NCBI RefSeq assembly: GCF_001307155.1
Contig: NZ_CP012830.1
Span: 2,618,501-2,682,500, forward strand
Length of the DNA stretch: 64,000 bases
DNA from: Pseudomonas fluorescens
GTDB lineage: Bacteria; Pseudomonadota; Gammaproteobacteria; Pseudomonadales; Pseudomonadaceae
Direction of reading: 5' to 3'
A model generated the notes under the pieces. That model searched no databases. It was given only the letters and a program-made list of their open reading frames with translations, and was not told the DNA's origin. Made by a program: the position numbers and the translations under genes. This document shows, piece after piece, positions 54,415 through 64,000 of this stretch (its first letter is position 1; every line of letters starts with the position of its first letter).

Positions 54415-54431
54415 TGACCTGTTTTGGTGCA
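54415..54431 (-). promoter_or_regulatory. NtrC-like enhancer of glnA
   Basis: TGACCTGTTTTGGTGCA has 13 of 17 positions of the dyad TGCACCATTTTGGTGCA. It is centred about 119 bp upstream of the sigma-54 element. Confidence 0.6.
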
Positions 54432-54479
54432 TTGAAAACCATCTGCACATTAACTGGTTAAACCTTGAGCAATTTCCGC

Positions 54480-54485
54480 TATAAT
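54480..54485 (+). promoter_or_regulatory. -10 element of thiI
   Basis: A perfect TATAAT lies 43 bp before the thiI start. No convincing -35 is seen at the usual spacing. Confidence 0.45.
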
Positions 54486-54527
54486 CCGCGCCCCCCTTTT
54501 TCGGCTGGCCCTGCGCGCGCTGTTTTC

Positions 54528-55982
54528 ATGAAACTAATCGTAAAAGTCTTCCCCGAGATCACCATCAAGAGCCGCCCGGTACGGACGCGTTTCATCCGTC
54601 AATTGGCCAAGAACATCCGTGCTGTGCTCCGCGACCTGGACCCGGCCGTGGTGGTGAACGGCGTGTGGGACAACCTCGAGCTGGAAACGCACGTCAGTGA
54701 CCCCAAGGCCTTGAAGGACATGACCGAGCGCCTGAGCTGTATGCCGGGCATCGCGCATTTCCTGCAGGTCGACGAGTACCCGCTGGGCGACTTCGACGAC
54801 ATCGTTGCCAAGTGCAAGCAGCACTATGGTGATTCGCTGGCCGGGAAGATCTTTTCGGTGCGCTGCAAGCGTGCCGGCAAGCACGAATTCAGCTCGATGG
54901 ACGTCGAGAAATACGTCGGCAGCCAGCTGCGTCGTCAGTGCGGCGCCGCCGGGATTTCGCTTAAACAGCCTGAAATCGAAGTTCGCATCGAAATTCGCGA
55001 CAAACGGTTGTTCGTGATTCACAGCCAGCACAACAGCATCGGCGGCTACCCGCTCGGCGCGCTGGAACAGACCCTGGTGCTGATGTCCGGCGGTTTCGAT
55101 TCCACCGTCGCGGCTTACCAGATCATGCGCCGCGGGCTGATGGCCCACTTCTGCTTCTTCAATCTCGGCGGGCGTGCCCACGAATTGGGCGTAATGGAAG
55201 TCGCGCATTTCATCTGGAAGAAGTACGGCAGCTCCCAGCGCGTGTTATTTGTCAGTGTGCCGTTCGAGGAAGTGCTGGGAGAAATTCTCGGCAAAGTCGA
55301 TAACAGTCATATGGGCGTAGTATTGAAGCGTATGATGTTGCGCGCTGCGTCCCGGATCGCTGATCGACTGGACATCGAGGCACTGGTCACTGGCGAAGCG
55401 ATTTCCCAGGTTTCCAGCCAGACGCTGCCGAACCTGTCCGTGATCGACTGCGTGACCGACAAGCTGGTGTTGCGTCCGCTGATCGCCAGTCACAAGCAGG
55501 ACATCATCGACCTGGCCAACGAAATCGGCACCGCCGATTTCGCCAAGCACATGCCGGAGTATTGCGGGGTCATTTCAGTGAACCCCAAGACCCACGCCAA
55601 GCGTCCGCGCGTGGAGCATGAAGAGAAAGAATTCGATATGGCAGTGCTCGAGCGTGCGCTCGAGAACGCCAAGCTGGTGCCGATCGATCGGGTGATCGAC
55701 GAATTGGGCCAGGATGTGCAGGTTGAAGAAGTCAGTGAGGCGCTGGCCGGTCAGATCATCATCGACATCCGTCACCCGGATGCCGCCGAAGACGACCCGC
55801 TGGAGCTTGCTGGTATCGAGGTACAAGCGATGCCGTTTTATGCTCTGAACGCTCGTTTCAAGGAACTGGACCCTACTCGCCAGTACCTGCTGTATTGCGA
55901 CAAAGGCGTGATGAGTCGCCTGCATGCCCACCATTTGCTCAGTGAGGGGCATGCCAATGTGCGCGTTTATCGACCGAGCTAA
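54528..55982 (+). CDS. thiI: tRNA 4-thiouridine synthetase
   Basis: Thiolates tRNA uridine 8 and supplies sulfur for thiamine thiazole. The 484-residue protein has an N-terminal ferredoxin-like and THUMP part (about 1-165), the PP-loop SGGFDS (187-192) and a C-terminal rhodanese domain with active Cys457 (YCDKGVMS). This is the long gammaproteobacterial form. ATG 54528. It is divergent from glnA. Confidence 0.96.
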   Translation: MKLIVKVFPEITIKSRPVRTRFIRQLAKNIRAVLRDLDPAVVVNGVWDNLELETHVSDPKALKDMTERLSCMPGIAHFLQVDEYPLGDFDDIVAKCKQHYGDSLAGKIFSVRCKRAGKHEFSSMDVEKYVGSQLRRQCGAAGISLKQPEIEVRIEIRDKRLFVIHSQHNSIGGYPLGALEQTLVLMSGGFDSTVAAYQIMRRGLMAHFCFFNLGGRAHELGVMEVAHFIWKKYGSSQRVLFVSVPFEEVLGEILGKVDNSHMGVVLKRMMLRAASRIADRLDIEALVTGEAISQVSSQTLPNLSVIDCVTDKLVLRPLIASHKQDIIDLANEIGTADFAKHMPEYCGVISVNPKTHAKRPRVEHEEKEFDMAVLERALENAKLVPIDRVIDELGQDVQVEEVSEALAGQIIIDIRHPDAAEDDPLELAGIEVQAMPFYALNARFKELDPTRQYLLYCDKGVMSRLHAHHLLSEGHANVRVYRPS

Positions 55983-56121
55983 GAGCCCGGGGCTGTTTGC
56001 CTGTGGCCTGCGTCACCGGCCCCCCGACGCCGCCGTCAAGCTGTAACGGCAAGGCCTGACTCTACTGTAAATCGCTGCCAAGACTTGTCAGCACACCGAA
56101 TCCTCTGATCGAGATACACAA

Positions 56122-57942
56122 GTGATCGAAAATCTACGCAACATCGCCATCATTGCTCACGTTGACCATGGTAAGACCACCCTGGTAGACAAGCTCTTGC
56201 GTCAATCCGGCACCCTGGAGCGCAACGAGCTCAACGACGAGCGCGTGATGGACTCCAACGACCAGGAGAAAGAGCGCGGTATTACCATTCTGGCGAAAAA
56301 CACCGCCATCAACTGGAACGGCTACCACATCAACATCGTGGACACCCCGGGCCACGCCGACTTCGGCGGCGAAGTTGAACGCGTAATGTCGATGGTTGAC
56401 TCCGTTCTGCTGCTGGTTGACGCTCAAGACGGCCCTATGCCGCAAACCCGTTTCGTGACCAAGAAGGCCTTCGAAGCCGGCCTGCGTCCGATCGTGTGCA
56501 TCAACAAGGTTGACCGTCCAGGCGCACGTCCGGACTGGGTTCTGGACCAGATCTTCGACCTGTTCGACAACCTGGGTGCTACCGAAGAACAGCTGGACTT
56601 CCAAGTCGTCTACGCTTCGGCCCTGAACGGTATTGCCGGTCTGGACCACACCGACATGGCTGAAGACATGACCCCGCTGTACCAGGCGATTGTTGACCAC
56701 GTTCCAGCTCCAAAAGTTGACCGTGACGGTCCATTCCAGATGCAAATCTCGGCACTGGACTACAACAGCTTCCTGGGTGTTATCGGCGTTGGCCGTATCG
56801 CTCGTGGTCGCGTCAAGCCGAACACTCCGGTCGTGGCTATCGGCGCCGACGGCAAGAAGCGTAACGGTCGTATCCTGAAGCTGATGGGTCACCACGGTCT
56901 GCACCGTATCGACGTTGAAGAAGCTGCGGCAGGCGACATCGTGTGCATCAGCGGTATGGACTCGCTGTTCATCTCCGACACCCTGTGCCACCCGGACACT
57001 GTCGAGGCGATGAAGCCTCTGACCGTTGACGAGCCAACCGTTTCCATGACCTTCCAGGTAAACGACTCGCCTTTCTGCGGTAAAGAAGGCAAGTTCGTGA
57101 CTTCCCGTAACATCAAGGAACGTCTGGACAAAGAGCTGCTGTACAACGTTGCACTGCGCGTTGAAGAAGGCGACTCGGCTGACAAGTTCAAGGTTTCCGG
57201 CCGTGGTGAGCTGCACCTCTCGGTACTGATCGAAACCATGCGTCGCGAAGGCTTCGAAATGGGCGTTGGTCGTCCGGAAGTGATCATCCGTCAGGTTGAC
57301 GGCGTGAAGCAGGAACCGTTCGAAAACGTCACCATCGACACCCCTGAAGAATCCCAGGGCAAGGTCATGGAAGAGATGGGCCTGCGTAAAGGCGACCTGA
57401 CCAACATGGTGCCGGATGGCAAAGGCCGTGTTCGTCTGGAATACAACATCCCTGCTCGCGGTCTGATCGGTTTCCGTAACCAGTTCCTGACCCTGACCAA
57501 CGGTGCTGGCATCCTGACCTCGATCTTCGATCGCTACGACACCATGAAGTCCGGCGACATGTCCGGCCGTCAGAACGGTGTTCTGGTATCGGTAGAAACC
57601 GGCAAGGCGCTGACCTACTCCCTGGAAACCCTGCAGGCGCGTGGCAAGCTGTTCGTTGAACACGGTCAAGAGATCTACAACGGTCAGATCGTTGGTCTGA
57701 ACAGCCGTGACAACGACATGGGCGTCAACCCAACCAAAGGCAAGAAGCTCGACAACATGCGTGCTTCGGGTAAAGACGAAACCATCGCCCTGGTTCCACC
57801 TGTTCGCTTCACCCTGGAACAGGCTCTGGAATTCATCCAGGACGATGAATTGTGCGAAGTGACTCCTAAGTCGATCCGCCTGCGTAAGAAGATCCTGGAC
57901 GAAGGCGAGCGTACCCGCGCTGCCAAGAAAGCCAAGAACTGA
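56122..57942 (+). CDS. typA: Ribosome-binding GTPase TypA/BipA
   Basis: A 606-residue translational GTPase needed for ribosome assembly and stress or cold growth. G-motifs are AHVDHGKT (G1), GITI (G2), [10 protein letters not shown] (G3) and NKVD (G4). Domains II and III and the BipA-specific C-terminal domain follow ([26 protein letters not shown]). Translation starts at GTG 56122, as VIENLRNIA is the normal N-terminus and no better ATG exists. Its own terminator follows. Confidence 0.97.
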   Translation: MIENLRNIAIIAHVDHGKTTLVDKLLRQSGTLERNELNDERVMDSNDQEKERGITILAKNTAINWNGYHINIVDTPGHADFGGEVERVMSMVDSVLLLVDAQDGPMPQTRFVTKKAFEAGLRPIVCINKVDRPGARPDWVLDQIFDLFDNLGATEEQLDFQVVYASALNGIAGLDHTDMAEDMTPLYQAIVDHVPAPKVDRDGPFQMQISALDYNSFLGVIGVGRIARGRVKPNTPVVAIGADGKKRNGRILKLMGHHGLHRIDVEEAAAGDIVCISGMDSLFISDTLCHPDTVEAMKPLTVDEPTVSMTFQVNDSPFCGKEGKFVTSRNIKERLDKELLYNVALRVEEGDSADKFKVSGRGELHLSVLIETMRREGFEMGVGRPEVIIRQVDGVKQEPFENVTIDTPEESQGKVMEEMGLRKGDLTNMVPDGKGRVRLEYNIPARGLIGFRNQFLTLTNGAGILTSIFDRYDTMKSGDMSGRQNGVLVSVETGKALTYSLETLQARGKLFVEHGQEIYNGQIVGLNSRDNDMGVNPTKGKKLDNMRASGKDETIALVPPVRFTLEQALEFIQDDELCEVTPKSIRLRKKILDEGERTRAAKKAKN

Positions 57943-57959
57943 GTTAACTCAGGCTGAAT

Positions 57960-57997
57960 GAAAACGCCCCCGGTCGAAAGGCCGGGGGCGTTTTTGT
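57960..57997 (+). terminator. Terminator of typA
   Basis: AAACGCCCCCGG-TCGAAAGG-CCGGGGGCGTTTTTG is a strong GC stem with a T run. Confidence 0.93.
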
Positions 57998-58007
57998 TTG
58001 TCTGCCT

Positions 58008-58044
58008 GTAGCAGCTGTCGAGCCTGCGGGCTCGGCAGCTGCTA
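58008..58044. repeat. Single REP hairpin (GTAGCAGCTG type)
   Basis: GTAGCAGCTGTCGAGCC-TGC-GGCTCGGCAGCTGCTAC has 17-bp arms with one mismatch. It is the same family as 46518-46677. Confidence 0.88.
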
Positions 58045-58061
58045 CGAAATAGTGGCTTTGA

Positions 58062-58499
58062 TCAGAACTTGTCGAGGGTCCGCGGATTGCTCTCGCGCAC
58101 GACTTCTTTCGGCTTGTACGCGCAATACCCAGGCCGCGGACCGATTTTCGGGTGGTTGCGGCAAGTATCCGGGCGCTTTTCATAAATAGTGCACAAACGG
58201 CTCTTACGATCCAGATACAGGCAATCGTTGTTGCTCATGCGTTGGAGCGTGAAGATCTCGGACTTCTGGTTGTAGCGCTCGACAATCCCTTCCTTCTGCA
58301 AGCGCTTGGCGATGTTCTTGGGTGGATCGCCCAGTTCGAATTCGTCGACGATGCCGATGCGGATCAGGTCTTTGATCTTGACCTCGACCGGCAGCGTGCA
58401 GCAGCTGGACACGCACGAGCCGCACATCGGGGCGGAGTACTTGGCCCAGGTATCGAGACGGTCGATCTCCGCGGCGGCGATCAGGTTCGGCTTCATCAT
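58062..58499 (-). CDS. YkgJ-type cysteine-cluster protein
   Basis: A 145-residue protein with eight conserved-pattern Cys: Cys26, Cys29, Cys33, Cys34 (MCGSCVSSCC), Cys93 (NNDCLYLD), Cys103, Cys113 and Cys126. This is the YkgJ/CxxCxxCC zinc- or iron-cluster arrangement. Function is not established. No signal peptide. It is convergent with typA. A 253-bp gap follows up to glgP with no clear promoter. Confidence 0.9.
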   Translation of the reverse strand: MMKPNLIAAAEIDRLDTWAKYSAPMCGSCVSSCCTLPVEVKIKDLIRIGIVDEFELGDPPKNIAKRLQKEGIVERYNQKSEIFTLQRMSNNDCLYLDRKSRLCTIYEKRPDTCRNHPKIGPRPGYCAYKPKEVVRESNPRTLDKF

Positions 58500-58752
58500 G
58501 TGGAATTACCAGCGTGCATCAGGGCGCGCGATCATACCGGGACTGGTGATTTTTTGAACGACCATTTGCCGGTTTTTTTATGGCTACACTGAATTTTTCG
58601 AGGGAACGGCATGGCATCTGCATCTTTTCAACGTGTATCGGCAAGGGGATAGGCTCGATTCAGGCGATTGAAAAAAACGCCGAACGAGTGCATTTATCTC
58701 ATGTCAGACCGACTAGGCTCAGTCAATTTCATGCTCGTCCGAGGTCCTATCG

Positions 58753-61203
58753 ATGACTCAAGAACCACTAGTTCGCGAAGCTGAAGTGGCCGCATTTCGC
58801 GACGCCGTCTTGACCAAACTTACCTATGCAGTGGGCAAGGATCCGGATCACGCCTTTGACCATGACTGGTTCGAAGCCATTGCCCTGGCGGCGCGTGATC
58901 ACATGGTCGAGCACTGGATGGACCACACGCGGCAGATCTACCGCAAAGGCCAGAAGCGCGTTTACTACCTCTCGCTGGAATTCCTCATCGGCCGCCTGCT
59001 CTACGACAGCCTGAGCAACCTTGGCCTGCTCGACGTGGCTCGTGAAGCGCTGACCGAGCTGGGCGTCGACCTCGAACGCATTCGCCTGCTGGAGCCGGAC
59101 GCCGCACTGGGTAACGGCGGCCTCGGCCGTCTGGCGGCGTGCTTCATGGAAAGCATGTCGACGCTCGGCATCGCCGGCCACGGCTACGGTATTCGTTATG
59201 AACACGGTTTGTTCCGCCAGGCGGTTGTCGATGGCTGGCAGCAGGAGCAAACCGAAAACTGGCTGGATTTCGGCAACCCCTGGGAATTCGAGCGGCCGGA
59301 AGTGGCTTACCCGATCGGCTTTGGTGGCAGCGTTGAAACCGTGACCGATGAGACCGGCAGGTCCAAGCAGGTCTGGACGCCGGCGGAAACCGTTCGAGCG
59401 ATTGCATACGACACGCCAGTCGTCGGCTGGCGTGGCGCTAGCGTCAACACCTTGCGCCTCTGGCGTGCACGCGCCATGGAGGACTTGCACCTGGAGCGTT
59501 TCAACGCCGGCGACCACTTGGGTGCGGTGGCTGAAGTGGCCCGCGCGGAAAGTATCTCCCGCGTGCTCTATCCCGCCGACAGCACCGAGGCCGGTCAGGA
59601 GCTGCGGCTGCGTCAGGAGTACTTCTTCGTCGCCGCGTCCTTGCAGGATCTGCTGCGCCGTCACCGCAATATGCACACCTCGGTGCTGACCCTGGGCGAT
59701 CATGCGGCGATCCAGCTCAATGACACGCACCCCTCGATCGCCGTGGCCGAATTGATGCGGCAACTGGTCGATGTGTACGACGTGGCGTGGGACGCGGCCT
59801 GGCAGATCACCGTCGATACGCTTTCCTACACCAACCACACGCTGTTGCCGGAAGCGCTGGAAACCTGGCCAGTCGGTTTGATGGAGCGGATGCTGCCACG
59901 GCACATGCAGATCATCTATTTGATCAACGCCCATCACATCGATTCGCTGCGCGCCAAAGGCATGCATGACTTTGACGTATTGCGCGCGGTGTCGCTGATC
60001 GAGGAAGACAACGGTCGCCGGGTGCGCATGGGCAACTTGGCGTTTCTGGGTTCCCACAGTGTCAACGGCGTGTCCGCCCTGCACACCCAGCTGATGCGCA
60101 GCACGGTGTTTTCCGAGCTGCACAAGCTGTATCCGGAGCGAATCAACAACAAGACCAACGGCATTACGTTCCGCCGCTGGCTCTATCAGGCCAACCCGGA
60201 ACTGACCTCGATGATGGTCGATGCGCTGGGTCCGGATCTTTTGGATAACCCGGAACAGAAACTGATCGGCCTGGAGCCGTTTGCCGAGAAAGCGGCATTC
60301 CGCAACAAGTTCGCCGAGCAGCGCCTGCACAGTAAAAAAGCCTTGGCCTATCTGATTCATGAACGATTGGGGATCGCGGTCAATCCGGCGGCAATGTTCG
60401 ACGTGCAGGTTAAACGGATTCACGAGTACAAGCGCCAGTTGCTCAACCTGATGCACACCGTGGCGCTGTATCAGGCGATCCGCGCCGAGCCGGAAGTCGA
60501 TTGGGTGCCGCGGGTGAAGATCTTTGCCGGCAAAGCTGCCGCGAGTTATCACCAGGCCAAGCTGATCATCAAACTGACCAACGACATCGCCCGGGTGGTC
60601 AACAATGACCCGACCGTGCGCGGCTTGCTGAAAGTGGTGTTCTTGCCCAACTATAACGTCAGCCTGGCGGAAAGCATCATTCCGGCGGCCGACCTGTCGG
60701 AGCAGATATCCACGGCTGGCTTTGAGGCTTCCGGTACCAGCAACATGAAGTTTGGCCTCAATGGCGCGCTGACCATCGGCACCCTGGACGGTGCCAACGT
60801 GGAAATGAGCGAGCGCATTGGCGTCGAGCACATGTTCATCTTCGGACTGACCGCGCAGCAGGTTGAGGCGCGCAAGCAGAATCACGAGTTCTATGCCGCT
60901 CCGGACATCGCCGCCTCCCGTCGATTGGGGGATGTGCTGCAAGCGATTCGTGGCGGTGTGTTCTCGCCCGATGAGCCGTCGCGTTACACCGGGTTGATCG
61001 ATTCGTTGATCGAATATGACCGCTTCCTGGTCTGCGCCGACTTCGATTCCTACTGGAATGCCCAGGTGCGGGTTGAAGAGCATTGGCACGACTCGAAGGA
61101 GTGGTGGCGCTCGGCGGTGCTCAACAGCGCGCGCATGGGCTGGTTCTCGTCCGACCGGACCATTCGCGAGTACGCCACGGATATCTGGAAAGCGCTGGAG
61201 TAA
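58753..61203 (+). CDS. glgP: Glycogen/maltodextrin phosphorylase
   Basis: Releases glucose-1-phosphate from alpha-1,4-glucans. The 816-residue PLP enzyme has VYYLSLEFLIGRLL near the N-terminus, LGNGGLGRLAACF, QLNDTHPSIAVAEL and Lys666 in GTSNMKFGLNG, which binds PLP. No other glycogen genes lie in the window. A REP doublet follows. Confidence 0.96.
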   Translation: MTQEPLVREAEVAAFRDAVLTKLTYAVGKDPDHAFDHDWFEAIALAARDHMVEHWMDHTRQIYRKGQKRVYYLSLEFLIGRLLYDSLSNLGLLDVAREALTELGVDLERIRLLEPDAALGNGGLGRLAACFMESMSTLGIAGHGYGIRYEHGLFRQAVVDGWQQEQTENWLDFGNPWEFERPEVAYPIGFGGSVETVTDETGRSKQVWTPAETVRAIAYDTPVVGWRGASVNTLRLWRARAMEDLHLERFNAGDHLGAVAEVARAESISRVLYPADSTEAGQELRLRQEYFFVAASLQDLLRRHRNMHTSVLTLGDHAAIQLNDTHPSIAVAELMRQLVDVYDVAWDAAWQITVDTLSYTNHTLLPEALETWPVGLMERMLPRHMQIIYLINAHHIDSLRAKGMHDFDVLRAVSLIEEDNGRRVRMGNLAFLGSHSVNGVSALHTQLMRSTVFSELHKLYPERINNKTNGITFRRWLYQANPELTSMMVDALGPDLLDNPEQKLIGLEPFAEKAAFRNKFAEQRLHSKKALAYLIHERLGIAVNPAAMFDVQVKRIHEYKRQLLNLMHTVALYQAIRAEPEVDWVPRVKIFAGKAAASYHQAKLIIKLTNDIARVVNNDPTVRGLLKVVFLPNYNVSLAESIIPAADLSEQISTAGFEASGTSNMKFGLNGALTIGTLDGANVEMSERIGVEHMFIFGLTAQQVEARKQNHEFYAAPDIAASRRLGDVLQAIRGGVFSPDEPSRYTGLIDSLIEYDRFLVCADFDSYWNAQVRVEEHWHDSKEWWRSAVLNSARMGWFSSDRTIREYATDIWKALE

Positions 61204-61307
61204 CTTTTAGCCACCGTTTGATCGGATCGATATACTAAGCAACAGTTTTGCCGGATGTTTCAGTGTCTCTGTTGAGCCGGTGATGTTTGGCGAGCGCTGC
61301 GCGCTCG

Positions 61308-61398
61308 ATCGCGGGCAAGCCTTGCTCCTACCCATCTTGTGTGGTGCCCAAATCGCGAGGCAACCACAAATTTCGTAGGAGCAAGGCTTGCCCGCGAT
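61308..61398. repeat. REP doublet with perfect 24-bp arms
   Basis: ATCGCGGGCAAGCCTTGCTC (61308, continuing CTAC) is exactly inverted at 61375-61398, with a 43-bp spacer. Confidence 0.93.
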
Positions 61399-61472
61399 GA
61401 CATCAGCACCGGCACCACAGGGCACGAATCGTACGGACTCGCCCGGCAATGGGCCGCTTAGGGATATCGACC

Positions 61473-64000
61473 ATGCAATGGATGTTCATGCTGATAGGGC
61501 TGGTGCTGGGCTGGGTGCTCGATGAGTCATTCAGCGATGCGCTGATTGGCGCGTTGATCGGCCTGGGTGCGGGGCAGGCGATTGTGCTCAGGCGCCTGAA
61601 TTCACAAGCGGACGAACAGCGTCGCCAGCTGGAGCAGGCGCAGGTTGCCCTCGACGTGGTCGAGCAGCGGCTGGCGTTACTGGAAACCCGTGGCGTCCAG
61701 GCAGCTCCGGTCCCTGAGTCGACAACGGCCAGCGAGCCGATTATTTCTCCTGATATCGTCTTCGACCAAGCGCCCGAGCCTGGCCCGGCGCCGTTGTCTG
61801 CCGCGCAGGAACTGGTTTGGGAATTGCCGCCCGAATTCGAACCGGTACACGCGAGCATCACACCTGAGCCTGCCGATCTCTGGGCCCCGCAACCCAGCGA
61901 ACCACCACAACCGGCCGAACCCCGTGGTCCGAATCTGATCGAGCGCGGTATTACCGCCGCACGCAATTGGCTGTTCGGTGGCAACACCGTACTGCGGGTC
62001 GGCGTGGTGCTGTTGTTCTTCGGTTTGGCGTTTTTGCTGCGCTACGCCACCGAAGGCATGGTGGTGCCAATTGAATTGCGTTACGCCGGGGTCGCTGCGG
62101 CCGCGTTGGCGTTGCTGGGCCTGGGTTGGTGGTTGCGACTGCGCAACACCAACTACGCGTTGATCCTGCAGGGGACCGGCATTGCCGTGCTGTACCTGAC
62201 GGTGTTCGCCGCCATGCGCCTGCACCCGTTGCTCGACCCGACGGCGGCGTTGGGCTTGCTGGTGGCGGTGACGATCTTCTCGGCGATTCTGGCGATCACC
62301 CAGGACTCGCTCGCGCTGGCCTGTGCGGCGGCATTGGGCGGGTTCGCCGCGCCGATCCTGACCTCCACCGGCGCCGGCAACCATGTCGCGCTGTTCAGCT
62401 ACTTCGCCTTGCTCAACACCGGCATCCTCGCCATCGCCTGGTTCAAGGCCTGGCGGCCGCTGAACCTGATTGGCTTCGCCGGCACCTTCGGCATTGGCTT
62501 TGCCTGGGGCGTGCGTTCCTATACGCCGGAACTGCTGTGGAGCACCGAGCCGTTCCTGATCCTGTTCTTCCTCATGTACCTGGCGATCGGCTTGTTGTTC
62601 ACCCGCCGCAAACTGCTCGAGATGACTGACGCGCCGGAGGATGACAGCCGTGACGCGCTGTTGCGCTGGTCGGCGCGCAAGGGCGACTACGTCGACGGCA
62701 CGATGCTCTTCGGTCCACCACTGGTGGGCTTTGGCATGCAGTTCGCGCTGATTCATCATTTTGAGTTCGCTGCCGCGTTCAGCGCGCTGGCGTTGGGCAT
62801 CGTGTACATGGGCCTGGCGCGTTTTCTCAGCGGCGGTCGAGCCCTGCTGCTGGCGGAAACCTGCCTGGCGCTGGGGGTGATTTTCGCCAGCCTGGCGATC
62901 CCGCTGGGTCTCGATGCGCGCTGGACGGCGGCCGCCTGGGCGGTGGAGGGCGCGGGAATCTTCTGGCTTGGCTTGCGTCAGCATCGGCCGTTGGCGCGGG
63001 CTTTTGCCTTGCTGTTGCAGCTGGGTTCGGCGCTGGCGTTCCTCAGCAAACTGAGCCTGGGCGACAGCAGTCTGCTCGATGGTTCAGCGCTTGGTGCGCT
63101 GATGCTCGGCGTGGCGTTGCTGTTCAGTTTCTACCACTTGCGCAACGCTTCCCCTGAGCAAACCTCGGCCTGGGAACGCAAGGGCTTGCCGGTGTTGGCC
63201 TGTGCAGGACTGACGTTCCTTTATCTGTTGGCGCCGTTGTCCTTCTTCACCCACGGTACTGCGATCAGTTGGGCGCTGGCCGGTTTGGTGACGTTGTTTG
63301 TCGGCTTGCGCCTGCAATCGCGAACCTTCCTGTTTACGGCGTTTGGGGTGCAACTGCTGGGCGGTGTGTTGTTCCTGCTGCGGCTGCAAGGCGCCAGCGG
63401 TGAGGAGGCGGCGGTGTTCAGTGCTGGCTGGAGCGGTTTGCTCACCGCATCGTTGATTGGCCTGGCGTTGATCGGTGGAATGCTGTTCGCCGCTCGCGAC
63501 GACATGGTGCGCAGTGACGCACGATTGCTGCGTGGGTTGTCGGTGGTGTTGCTGGCCGGGTTGGTGCTGATCAATCTGGCGGTGCTGTTCGTGTTGCCGT
63601 GGCAAACGGCGAGCGCGGTGTGGGCGGCCAGCGGTCTGTTGATCATCTGGCTGAGCCTGTACTTGCAGCAGCGGGTGAGTTTTGTCTTTGGCTTGTTGTT
63701 GCAGGTGATCGGCGGCGCGGCGTTCCTGATCGCGGGGCCCGAACTGCTCGGGCCGCTCGCCAGCGAAGGTCTGCGGCCACTGGGCCACAGCGGTTTCTGG
63801 ACGCCGATGGTGCTCGGGCTGGCGGCGATGGTCGGTGCCTGGCGCTTGCAGCTTGGCAATCATGCCAGTGCGTTCGATGCCTTGAGTTTGCAGCGCTTGT
63901 CCGAGTTGCTGCTGGTGTGGGGCGCCGCCTGGTGGGCGCTGGCGCTGATCAGCGAAGTGCTGCGGTTTGCACCGCTGAACCTGCAAGCCACGCTGTTGCT
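61473..64000 (+). CDS. DUF2339 multi-spanning membrane protein (5' part)
   Basis: At least 842 residues; the gene continues past the right edge. It has an N-terminal helix (MFMLIGLVLGWVL), a coiled-coil-like stretch (about 40-75), a Pro/Glu-rich linker (about 80-150) and then many successive hydrophobic helices. The first of these is GGNTVLRVGVVLLFFGLAFL. The layout is that of large DUF2339 proteins of unknown function. ATG 61473 has AGGGA upstream. No stop was found in the frame. Confidence 0.85.
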   Translation, partial: MQWMFMLIGLVLGWVLDESFSDALIGALIGLGAGQAIVLRRLNSQADEQRRQLEQAQVALDVVEQRLALLETRGVQAAPVPESTTASEPIISPDIVFDQAPEPGPAPLSAAQELVWELPPEFEPVHASITPEPADLWAPQPSEPPQPAEPRGPNLIERGITAARNWLFGGNTVLRVGVVLLFFGLAFLLRYATEGMVVPIELRYAGVAAAALALLGLGWWLRLRNTNYALILQGTGIAVLYLTVFAAMRLHPLLDPTAALGLLVAVTIFSAILAITQDSLALACAAALGGFAAPILTSTGAGNHVALFSYFALLNTGILAIAWFKAWRPLNLIGFAGTFGIGFAWGVRSYTPELLWSTEPFLILFFLMYLAIGLLFTRRKLLEMTDAPEDDSRDALLRWSARKGDYVDGTMLFGPPLVGFGMQFALIHHFEFAAAFSALALGIVYMGLARFLSGGRALLLAETCLALGVIFASLAIPLGLDARWTAAAWAVEGAGIFWLGLRQHRPLARAFALLLQLGSALAFLSKLSLGDSSLLDGSALGALMLGVALLFSFYHLRNASPEQTSAWERKGLPVLACAGLTFLYLLAPLSFFTHGTAISWALAGLVTLFVGLRLQSRTFLFTAFGVQLLGGVLFLLRLQGASGEEAAVFSAGWSGLLTASLIGLALIGGMLFAARDDMVRSDARLLRGLSVVLLAGLVLINLAVLFVLPWQTASAVWAASGLLIIWLSLYLQQRVSFVFGLLLQVIGGAAFLIAGPELLGPLASEGLRPLGHSGFWTPMVLGLAAMVGAWRLQLGNHASAFDALSLQRLSELLLVWGAAWWALALISEVLRFAPLNLQATLL

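Noticed and set aside
58768..61089. A 773-codon open frame antisense to glgP
   Set aside because: It mirrors the codon pattern of glgP, has no recognisable domain, and glgP is complete and convincing on the other strand.

Overview
The window is chromosomal DNA of a fluorescent Pseudomonas, most likely of the P. fluorescens group. GC is about 60 percent and the genes are densely packed with many ATGA start/stop overlaps. Interspersed palindromes of the GTAGGAGCAAGGCTTGCCCGCGAT type are typical of this group. Gene content follows the P. aeruginosa PAO1 segment from about PA5165 (dctB) to PA5117 (typA) as I remember it, with insertions. No phage, insertion sequence, integrase or CRISPR array was seen. 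The left edge cuts a DctB-like sensor kinase and the right edge cuts a DUF2339 membrane protein.

Layout. 1-3.9 kb: dctB fragment and the dTDP-L-rhamnose operon rmlB-A-C-D. 4.2-6.2 kb: an accessory toxin locus, with an S-type-pyocin-like protein carrying a colicin-E3-type ribonuclease tail, its coupled immunity gene and a third unknown gene. 6.4-11.5 kb: a three-domain kinase/M23-like/aminotransferase fusion followed by aguB-aguA (agmatine to putrescine). 11.8-18.1 kb: small accessory enzymes (two DsbA-like proteins, SnoaL-like protein, tautomerase, SDR, AhpD-like protein) and an OprD porin. 18.2-25.6 kb: tRNA-Thr, a hexapeptide acyltransferase, a methyltransferase, a cationic amino-acid ABC transporter and a GabP-type permease. 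25.7-29.5 kb: a VapBC module, two paralogous unknown proteins, a hydrolase, a secreted protein and tRNA-Phe. 29.6-35.6 kb: yggX-mutY-asmA, a PanZ-like protein and an OFA-type transporter. 35.8-39.7 kb: hisB-hisH-DUF2164-hisA-hisF and a solute-binding protein. 39.9-47.6 kb: divergent polysaccharide deacetylase, ctpA, envC, gpmI, rhodanese-like protein, grxC, secB, trmL. 47.6-54.5 kb: the nitrogen-control region with an nrsZ-like small RNA, ntrC, ntrB and glnA. 54.5-64 kb: thiI, typA, a YkgJ-type protein, glgP and the DUF2339 gene.

How the genes work together. The clearest theme is nitrogen control. Good sigma-54 promoters, each with an NtrC-like dyad about 120-170 bp upstream, stand before glnA, ntrB, gabP and an unannotated stretch downstream of ntrC. 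That stretch has three hairpin modules, like the NrsZ small RNA described in P. aeruginosa. The window would then hold the NtrBC regulator with four of its targets, including its own operon. Arginine/agmatine use (ABC transporter, aguBA) and GABA-type uptake fit the same nitrogen-scavenging picture.

Several proteins keep a fold but lack a signature catalytic residue: the E3-type nuclease (His to Arg), the SDR (Tyr to Ala), the rhodanese (no Cys) and EnvC (expected for that family). The most unusual bare-DNA feature is an uninterrupted 46-bp perfect palindrome at 15217-15262.
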